From: an uncultured Rubellimicrobium sp. | GTDB lineage: Bacteria > Pseudomonadota > Alphaproteobacteria > Rhodobacterales > Rhodobacteraceae | DNA: 17,616 bases | NCBI GenBank assembly: GCA_902805995.1 | Contig: CADCUU010000149.1 | Span: 1 to 17,616, forward strand | Direction of reading: 5' to 3' | Part shown: piece by piece, positions 12,251-17,616 of the stretch | Layout: each line of letters opens with the position of its first letter | Numbering within the stretch: position 1 is the stretch's first letter | Program-made: the position numbers and the translations under genes | The notes under the pieces: generated by a model | What the model was told of the DNA's origin: nothing | The model's input: the letters and a program-made list of their open reading frames with translations, nothing else | Database searches by the model: none

Positions 12251-14884
12251 CTAACGGATTCGCGTGACCGGCGCGCCGAGCCGAAGGAAGTCACGCTCCC
12301 GGCAGGTCAGGATCAGCACCTGCAGATGCTCCGCCGCGCGATGGAGCACGAGATGCATCCGGTCGAGCCGCCCTTCATCCGTGTTCACTAACGCATCGTC
12401 GAGGATGACCGCTGAGGGGCGGCGCGAGGCGCGCAGGAGATCGGCCAAGGCCAGGCGCGTGATGACCGCGACCTGTTCGCGCGCGCCCATGCTGAGCGCC
12501 TCGAAAGGCTCGTGCCGGCCGTCGCGCATGAAGCCTTCGATTTCCAGAGTTTCCTCGTTGAGGACCACCTCGCCGTCGGGTTCGAGGAGCTTGAGGTAGG
12601 GATGGACGCGCGCCCGGACGGGGCCGAGCCAGCGATCCTTGCTGTCCCGCTGCGCGGAGGTGAGGGTGTCGTGGAGCAGACGCGCGGCCTGGGCCTCCTG
12701 CTCCTGCTGGAGAAGACGCTTGCGTGCGAGGGCAAGCCGTCCCTGCGCTTCGGCCAGTTGCTCGCCCAAGCCGTCGCGGCCGAGGGCTGAGAGTTCGACG
12801 CGAAGGTCGCGCGCCTCACGCCTGAGGGTGTCGATGTCGGCGCGGATCGCGGCCTCGGCCTTTCCGGCCCGCAGGAGCCGGAGTCGTGCGAGGTCGGGGT
12901 CGCTGGCATCGAGGGCCGCGCGAGCCTTGTCCTCCGTCGCGCGGGCCTCTTCCAGTGTGGCGTCGGTCTGGCCCAGAGCTTCGGCCAGCATGTCGTCGGC
13001 AGCTTGGGAGCGGGCTTGGGCGAGGTCGGCGTCTAAGGCTTCGTACTCGCGCCGCGCACCGGCTGCGCGCTCCTCCAGGGTAGCGAGGTCCCGGTCGGCT
13101 GCGGCTCGCGTAGCCTCGGCGGCCTTGGCACTCGCTTCCGTGGCCTCGACGGCCTGCGCCGCCTCGCGCCGCTGCCGCCGCGCCTCGGTCAGATCCGCCT
13201 CGGTGGCCGATCCCAGACGAAGGGCTGCCGGAGAGAGCGGGCGGTTCAGAGCCGCACGGAGGGTCACGACCGCTTGGGCTAATGTCTCGGGCCCTTGAGG
13301 GGCGAGAGCGGCGGCGATGCTGCGTTGGGTGGCGGCCTCCTGCTGGGCCTCCTGCTTACGCTGCAAAGCCTGCCGCGCCTCGGCGGGGCTTGACAGGCCT
13401 GCCGTGCGGAGCCGATCCGCCAGCGCTCGAGCCGCGTCCTCCGCCTCGCGTGCCAAGTCGCCCAAGCCGCCGCCGGGATGGATGCGCAGGCGTCCGAAGC
13501 CTTCCAGGGAAAGCTCCGTCTCTTGCGAGAGGCGAAGGGGCGCATTCGGAGCGTGCGCTTGCCCGTTGACCAGAATGGTTTGGGCGCCGTCGGGCGCGAG
13601 ATCGATGCGGACGCTCGCAGCCTCCTGCCGGGCGCGCCGGCGATCAGCCTCGCGTGCGAGATCCTCGATCTCGGCAAGGTCCTTTGCGGTGAGCGCGATG
13701 GCCTCGGCGGCGGCGAGAGCGGCGCGGCGACGTCCCTCCGCCTCCTCGCAGGCTTCAACCTGTGCCGCGAGCTTGGCCTGCTCTTCTTCGGCCCGCCCGC
13801 GTGCGAGCGCCTCCTCGACGGCCGCGACCTGTCCATCAGCCTGCTGAAGCGCGGCCCGGTCGGTCCCGAGCACTTCCGCCGCCCGGCGCGCCGTCGCTGA
13901 AGCCACCGCGAGAAGGTCTCGCGCTTCCTTGGCCCGCGCCTCCGCTTCTTGCCATGCCCGTCCAGCGGCCTCGGCCCGCTTTGCCAAAACTTCTCGGGCC
14001 GAGCGCCGCTCCGCCGCGGCGTCCCGTTGAGCCAAGGCCAGAGCGAGAGCCCGCCCGGCTTCGCGAAGCGCGGCGTCAAGCTGGTCCGTCCGGGCCATCT
14101 CTTCTCGTGCCACCGTGTGGTCGTGTTCGGCCCCGGCCAGCGTTGCCTCCCGCTCGTGCCGCGCCAAGGCCTCTTCGAGCCGCGCGAGTTCAGACACCCG
14201 GCCGTCTTGGGCCGCGAGCCGCCGCTCTAACTCGGCTGTTTCTGCGGCAAGGGCTTCGGCCTCCTCGGCCAACGCTTTCCAGACGCCGCGCGGACGATCG
14301 GTGCGCGTCCAGAAGCCGAGCCGCCGGTCCTCGGCCTGGGACAGGAGCATCCGACCCCGCTCGCCCCCCAGGACCTGCCCGACCTCGGTCTCCAACGCCG
14401 CGGCGAGGCTTTCGCGGCCTGCGCCCACGCCCAGGGATCGATGCGCCACGCCCTGCTCCACCCAGAGGAGGCCATGCGCGCCCTGATGCTCCTCGGGTTT
14501 GGAGCCGCCGCGGCCGGGTGGGGTGAAGCCCAGGAGTTCGGCCAGCCGTTCTTCCACTCCGTCGCCGGTGATGCGTTCGCCAGGACCTTCGAGGAGCGCC
14601 TCGGGCCGCTGGCAGAAGGCTTTGAAGAGCCGCCAGGGCCGCCCCTCCAGCTCGAACTCCAGCGTGATCTCGGGCCGGACCTGTTCGCCGAAGGGGAGCA
14701 TCCGTTGCGCGACTTCGCCCCCGATGCGGTGGCGTTCAAAGAGCCCCGTGCGCAGGGCCGCGAGCAGCGTGGACTTGCCTGCCTCGTTATCGCCCACGAC
14801 GACGTTGAGCCCGTCCTGAAGGTCGGCCACGACTACATGACGCAGCTTGCGGAAGTCCCGCACCTCGATTCGGCGAAGCTGCAT
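12251..14884 (-). CDS. Rad50/SbcC/YhaN-like coiled-coil ATPase without zinc hook
   Basis: An 877-residue SMC-like ATPase. The N-terminal lobe has MQLRRIEVRDFRKLRHV, Walker A GDNEAGKS (31-38) and a Q-loop-like LLWVEQGVAHRS (139-150). Long Ala/Glu/Arg-rich coiled coils run from ~205 to 420 and ~475 to 740. The C-terminal lobe has signature LSMGAREQ (797-804), Walker B AVILDDAL (825-832) and LTCRERD (859-865). There is no CxxC; the only cysteines seen are 91, 379 and 861. In place of a zinc hook, the coil tip holds a beta-rich module (about 423-472, SVRIDLAPD, QTILVNGQAH, GFGRLRIHPGGG). The signature LSxGxREQ resembles YhaN (COG4717) more than E. coli SbcC. ATG 14884 is four bases after the metallophosphoesterase stop. 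By analogy with Mre11-Rad50 it would drive DNA-end processing with that partner; the actual substrate is unknown. Confidence 0.85.
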   Translation of the reverse strand: MQLRRIEVRDFRKLRHVVVADLQDGLNVVVGDNEAGKSTLLAALRTGLFERHRIGGEVAQRMLPFGEQVRPEITLEFELEGRPWRLFKAFCQRPEALLEGPGERITGDGVEERLAELLGFTPPGRGGSKPEEHQGAHGLLWVEQGVAHRSLGVGAGRESLAAALETEVGQVLGGERGRMLLSQAEDRRLGFWTRTDRPRGVWKALAEEAEALAAETAELERRLAAQDGRVSELARLEEALARHEREATLAGAEHDHTVAREEMARTDQLDAALREAGRALALALAQRDAAAERRSAREVLAKRAEAAGRAWQEAEARAKEARDLLAVASATARRAAEVLGTDRAALQQADGQVAAVEEALARGRAEEEQAKLAAQVEACEEAEGRRRAALAAAEAIALTAKDLAEIEDLAREADRRRARQEAASVRIDLAPDGAQTILVNGQAHAPNAPLRLSQETELSLEGFGRLRIHPGGGLGDLAREAEDAARALADRLRTAGLSSPAEARQALQRKQEAQQEAATQRSIAAALAPQGPETLAQAVVTLRAALNRPLSPAALRLGSATEADLTEARRQRREAAQAVEATEASAKAAEATRAAADRDLATLEERAAGARREYEALDADLAQARSQAADDMLAEALGQTDATLEEARATEDKARAALDASDPDLARLRLLRAGKAEAAIRADIDTLRREARDLRVELSALGRDGLGEQLAEAQGRLALARKRLLQQEQEAQAARLLHDTLTSAQRDSKDRWLGPVRARVHPYLKLLEPDGEVVLNEETLEIEGFMRDGRHEPFEALSMGAREQVAVITRLALADLLRASRRPSAVILDDALVNTDEGRLDRMHLVLHRAAEHLQVLILTCRERDFLRLGAPVTRIR

Positions 14885-14888
14885 ACGT

Positions 14889-16022
14889 TCAGCTCCCCTG
14901 CCAGCCTGCGATGCGCAAATGGTCGAGATACACCATTCGCAGCGCCGTGCGAGCGGACTCGCACTCCGGATCGGCCAGGTCTTGGGCCCGCGCCTTGAGC
15001 CGCTCCACCGCCAACCGCACGAAGCCGGAGGTATCGAGTGCGTCGAGGTCATCGGGCGTGGGGTCATCGAGGAGCGCGGCCATGTCCACCTCCAAGTGGT
15101 GCACCCTCGCCTCCCATCGCGCCAGTTCCGCCTCCAGCCGGTGCCGCTCGGCGAGGCTGAGGCTGCCTTTCAGATGAAGCGAGACCACGCAGGTGCGGTG
15201 GTCTTGAGCGATGCCTTCGAGGGCTTCCAGCGCCTTGTCGCAGCGGCCCAGAAGTTCGATCTCGAGCTGCACCCAGGCGTAGTGCCCTACGGCCATGGTA
15301 GCGATCCGTTCCGGCGCTCCGGGGGCGTCGATGTCCACGACATGGACATGGCCGGACTGGTTGGCTTTGTGGCGGTCGGGCTCAGGCGCCCCGGCGTACC
15401 AAGTGCGCGGCGCGATCCGCAGCGCCCCGTGCCAGTCGCCGAGCGCGAGATAGCAAAGCCGCGCCCGTTCCGCCCTGTCGTCGCGGATCTCGTTCGCAGC
15501 GTCCCCCTTGCCGGGCAGGCGGTTCGCGACGCTGCCATGGGCTAGGCCGATCCGGCAGCTTCCGTCGGGCGAGGTGGCGGCGTCGAACCAGTCGGTCTGG
15601 TCCGTGACCTCGCGTCGGCGGCGGAGCGGTGCGGGCAGGATCGTGGCGCGCCCATCGCATAGTGTCAGGGGCTCCGGCCGGTCGGCGATCACGATGTTGG
15701 GGGGCAGGCCCATGTTGCGCGCCCTTGTCCAGACGCTATGGGCGAGCGCGGCGTCATGATTGCCGGGCAGGAAGACCCAGGTACCGCCGAACGGTTTCAG
15801 CGCCTCGACGGTGCGCAGGATCGTGCGCTCGGACACCTCGTTGCTGTCGAAGGCGTCGCCCGCGACGAGGACCGCGTCCACCTGCCGCTCGGCGGCGAGT
15901 TCGGCGATGCGCTGCACCGTCCTGATCCGCTGGGTCCGCAACTCGGCCCCGGAGTCGCCTGCGACATTGCCGAAGGGCTTGCCGACCTGCCAGTCGGCCG
16001 TGTGGATGAAACGGAACGCCAC
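14889..16022 (-). CDS. SbcD/Mre11/YhaO-like metallophosphoesterase (putative DNA repair exonuclease)
   Basis: A 377-residue calcineurin-type phosphoesterase and probable nuclease subunit of the pair with the downstream ATPase. The start is GTG at 16022 because GGGGGAG lies six bases upstream and homologues begin at this point (MAFRFIHTADW); the longer frame to 16073 adds 17 unrelated residues. Metal-site motifs: HTADWQ (7-12, Asp10), VAGDAFDSNE (53-62, Asp56), PGNHDAA (86-92, Asn88 and His89), LAHGS (160-164, His162) and ALGDWHG (193-199, His198). Two departures from Mre11/SbcD stand out: DxH of motif I is DWQ, and the last GHxH is GDWH. The C-terminal part (about 235-377) is the capping and partner-binding region. 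Nuclease activity is likely but not assured given the altered ligands. Confidence 0.85.
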   Translation of the reverse strand: MAFRFIHTADWQVGKPFGNVAGDSGAELRTQRIRTVQRIAELAAERQVDAVLVAGDAFDSNEVSERTILRTVEALKPFGGTWVFLPGNHDAALAHSVWTRARNMGLPPNIVIADRPEPLTLCDGRATILPAPLRRRREVTDQTDWFDAATSPDGSCRIGLAHGSVANRLPGKGDAANEIRDDRAERARLCYLALGDWHGALRIAPRTWYAGAPEPDRHKANQSGHVHVVDIDAPGAPERIATMAVGHYAWVQLEIELLGRCDKALEALEGIAQDHRTCVVSLHLKGSLSLAERHRLEAELARWEARVHHLEVDMAALLDDPTPDDLDALDTSGFVRLAVERLKARAQDLADPECESARTALRMVYLDHLRIAGWQGS

Positions 16023-16200
16023 GCACCACTCCCCCGGACCTGTCCAGGGCCGGAGTCTGGCCGAGGTCCGCATGAACGGAAAAGGAACACCAGCGGGCGC
16101 CGAAAGGCAACCCCACTCGCCGGGGTGGGTGGTCCGAGGCTTACGGTCCGCTAGGTTCGGCGGAAACTAACCGAGCCTCGCCCGTTCAGGGGTCCTGCCA

Positions 16201-17523
16201 ATGAAACCACCTGGTATACTGCCAAAAGGCCGCCCCGTTCCCTCGGGCCGTCTATCGCGACTTGCGCGGCTGGGAGGGCTTGCGGCAGGGGTCGCCGGCG
16301 GTGCAGCGGCGCAAGGAGTTCGGACCCTGGCCCGGGGCGAAAGGCCGGTCTTGCAGGACCTCGTGCTGACGCCCGCGAACCTGCGCCGCATGGCCGACCG
16401 GTTGTCCGAGATGCGCGGCGCGGCCATGAAGATGGGGCAGCTCCTGTCCATGGACGCGGGGGACCTTCTCCCGCCCGAAATGTCGGACATCTTGGCGCGC
16501 CTGCGGGCTGATGCGACGCCCATGCCGCCGCGCCAGTTGGGTCAGGTGCTGGATGCCGAATGGGGCCATGGCTGGCGGGGGCGGTTCGTCGATTTCGACA
16601 CGCGGCCCATTGCTGCGGCCTCCATCGGGCAGGTCCACCGGGCTCGGCTGCGCGACCGGCGGGACCTTGCGATCAAGGTCCAGTATCCGGGAGTCGCGCG
16701 CAGCATCGACAGCGACGTGGACAACGTGGCGGGCCTGTTGCGTCTGTCCGGTCTCCTGCCCGACGACCTCGATGTGGCGCCCCTCCTCCTTGAGGCCAAG
16801 CGACAGCTTCACGAGGAGGCGGACTACGCGGCCGAGGCGCGGCATCTGTCGCGCTTTGCGGGGCTTCTTGCAGGCGATGCGCGTTTCCGGGTCCCGGAGC
16901 TTTACCCGGACCTGTCCACGGCGCGGGTCCTTGCCATGTCCTTCGAGCGGGGTGAGCCGCTGGAGACGCTTGCTACGGCTCCGCAGGAGATGCGCGACGA
17001 GGTGGCCTCGCGGCTTCTCGATCTCGCCGCGCGGGAGATGTTCGATTGGGGCTGGATGCAGACCGACCCCAACCTCGCCAATTTCCGTTGGGACGCGGAG
17101 GGTCGCCGGATCGTGCTCCTCGACTTCGGCGCCACGCGGGAGGTACCGCCCGCTTTGGCTGATCTTTACCGGGGGGTGCTGCGCGCCGCACTGGCTCGCG
17201 ATCGCGCGGGGGCCGAGGGGGCGCTCGGGGCGTTCGGCCTTCTGGATGAGAAAACACCGCCGGGGCTGCGCGACGAGGCCCTGGAGTTGTTCGACCTAGC
17301 TGCCGGGGAAATGCTGGGCAATGCGCCCTTTGATTTTGGCGCGAGCGATCTGCTGGGCCGGCTACGTGACCGTGGCACGGCCTTGGCACTGGACCGCTCG
17401 GGCTGGCGCGTACCCCCGGCCGAGACACTGTGGGTGCAGCGCAAGATCGGAGGGCTGTACCTGCTTTGCGCGCGGCTCGGGGCCGTGGTGGATCTGCGCG
17501 CGCTGCTGGCGAGCCGGGCCTAG
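16201..17523 (+). CDS. ABC1/UbiB/ADCK-family atypical kinase
   Basis: A 440-residue protein of the UbiB/COQ8 family of atypical kinase-like ATPases, some of which support ubiquinone synthesis. Family motifs are clear: the KxGQ motif in MKMGQLLSMD (76-85), the Ala-rich loop IAAASIGQVHRA (137-148) in place of the Gly-rich loop, ATP-contacting Lys159 in LAIKVQYPG, EEADYAAEA (205-213), catalytic-loop MQTDPNLANF (286-295, where most members have DPHPGN) and metal-binding DFG (308-310). The C-terminus has no evident membrane pair as E. coli UbiB (about 546 residues) has, so this is the shorter soluble-type paralogue. A positively charged, Gly/Ala-rich stretch (16-45) could be an amphipathic membrane-binding helix. 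ATG 16201 has AGGGG nine bases upstream. It is divergent from the nuclease pair with a 178-base gap. Its substrate is unknown. Confidence 0.9.
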   Translation: MKPPGILPKGRPVPSGRLSRLARLGGLAAGVAGGAAAQGVRTLARGERPVLQDLVLTPANLRRMADRLSEMRGAAMKMGQLLSMDAGDLLPPEMSDILARLRADATPMPPRQLGQVLDAEWGHGWRGRFVDFDTRPIAAASIGQVHRARLRDRRDLAIKVQYPGVARSIDSDVDNVAGLLRLSGLLPDDLDVAPLLLEAKRQLHEEADYAAEARHLSRFAGLLAGDARFRVPELYPDLSTARVLAMSFERGEPLETLATAPQEMRDEVASRLLDLAAREMFDWGWMQTDPNLANFRWDAEGRRIVLLDFGATREVPPALADLYRGVLRAALARDRAGAEGALGAFGLLDEKTPPGLRDEALELFDLAAGEMLGNAPFDFGASDLLGRLRDRGTALALDRSGWRVPPAETLWVQRKIGGLYLLCARLGAVVDLRALLASRA

Positions 17524-17538
17524 GTCCGAGTTGGACCT
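17522..17538 (+). terminator. Short hairpin at the ABC1-kinase stop codon
   Basis: AGGTCC (17522-17527) and GGACCT (17533-17538) form a six-base stem around GAGTT, beginning within the stop codon. It is followed by TTGCCC rather than a T-run, so it is only a weak candidate. Confidence 0.3.
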
Positions 17539-17579
17539 TGCCCGATCTGTCTGGGGGTAACCTTCTGGTCTTACGCTCG

Positions 17580-17616
17580 ATGTTTCACGTGAAACACCAG
17601 CTGCGTTCCTCGTCGG
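17580..17616 (+). CDS. Possible start of a further gene with parS in its first codons (3' end outside window)
   Basis: ATG at 17580 opens a frame reading MFHVKHQLRSSS to the window edge, with no stop. The parS palindrome supplies codons 1-6. I recall alphaproteobacterial genes near the trmE-mnmG-rsmG-parAB region whose first codons are formed by parS (MFHVKH), so this could be such a gene. Twelve codons are too few to identify it, and no strong ribosome site is seen (the closest purine-rich stretch is GGGGG at 17553-17557, too far). It may equally be a non-coding parS. Confidence 0.3.
   Translation, partial: MFHVKHQLRSSS
17581..17596. promoter_or_regulatory. parS: parS centromere site (ParB binding)
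   Basis: TGTTTCACGTGAAACA is a perfect 16-base palindrome and an exact match to the bacterial chromosomal parS consensus. ParB loads here as a CTP-dependent clamp and spreads over neighbouring DNA; ParA then segregates the origin region. A 16-base exact match is not expected by chance in a window this size. It lies 57 bases after the ABC1-kinase gene. parS sites usually cluster near oriC, so the window is probably origin-proximal on the chromosome, or less likely on a chromid. Confidence 0.93.

Noticed and set aside
11650..12294. Minus-strand open frame of 214 codons opposite bfr
   Set aside because: bfr has every catalytic residue on the plus strand; the antisense frame is a by-product of its codon usage.
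14885..15067. 61-residue N-terminal extension of the coiled-coil ATPase
   Set aside because: The extension lies over the nuclease gene in another frame and precedes the conserved N-terminal strand MQLRRIEVRDF, so the start at 14884 is preferred.
1..17616. Mobile element, prophage, CRISPR array or RNA gene
   Set aside because: No transposase, integrase, phage protein, spaced direct repeats or tRNA-like cloverleaf was seen on either strand; gene content is housekeeping.

Overview
The window is GC-rich chromosomal DNA from an alphaproteobacterium, most likely of the order Rhodobacterales (Rhodobacter/Roseobacter group). The evidence is the gene order rnd-kdsD-lptC-lptA-lptB-hpf-ptsN without rpoN between lptB and hpf, the bfd-bfr pair, the style of the encoded proteins, and a perfect chromosomal parS site at the right edge. 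This assignment rests on recognition of the proteins, since no database search was possible. I see no insertion sequence, phage gene, CRISPR array, tRNA or rRNA; the whole window reads as stable core chromosome with coding density above 90 percent.

Layout. (1) 1-1293: the 3' end of alkB (DNA alkylation repair dioxygenase), a small conserved protein of unknown function, and, convergently, a secreted SH3-type protein. (2) 1401-3980, plus strand: cysQ, a divergent kdsB-like cytidylyltransferase coupled to it by an ATGA overlap, and galU. Together these supply and maintain nucleotide-sugar metabolism for surface polysaccharide. (3) 4156-8908, minus strand: a tight run rnd, kdsD, lptC, lptA, lptB, then hpf and ptsN. 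It makes the Kdo precursor, builds the inner-membrane and periplasmic parts of the LPS export machine, and ends with ribosome hibernation and nitrogen-PTS regulation. (4) 8983-11106, minus strand: a secreted four-EF-hand protein, an ECF sigma factor, a one-pass membrane protein in the anti-sigma position, and a CpxP/heavy-metal-sensor-like protein, a probable envelope-stress or metal/calcium signalling unit. (5) 11107-11464: a 358-base divergent control region. (6) 11465-12210, plus strand: bfd and bfr (iron storage and release), overlapping by ATGA. (7) 12251-16022, minus strand: a two-gene Mre11/Rad50-like pair, a metallophosphoesterase with altered metal ligands and a coiled-coil ATPase that has no zinc hook but a small beta-rich module at the coiled-coil tip. 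(8) 16201-17523: an ABC1/UbiB-type atypical kinase. (9) 17581-17596: parS, possibly lying inside the first codons of a new gene.

The most unusual items are the hookless Mre11/Rad50-like pair, the non-canonical kdsB homologue, the EF-hand/ECF sigma module, and the perfect parS, which suggests the window lies in the origin-proximal, ParB-bound part of the chromosome.
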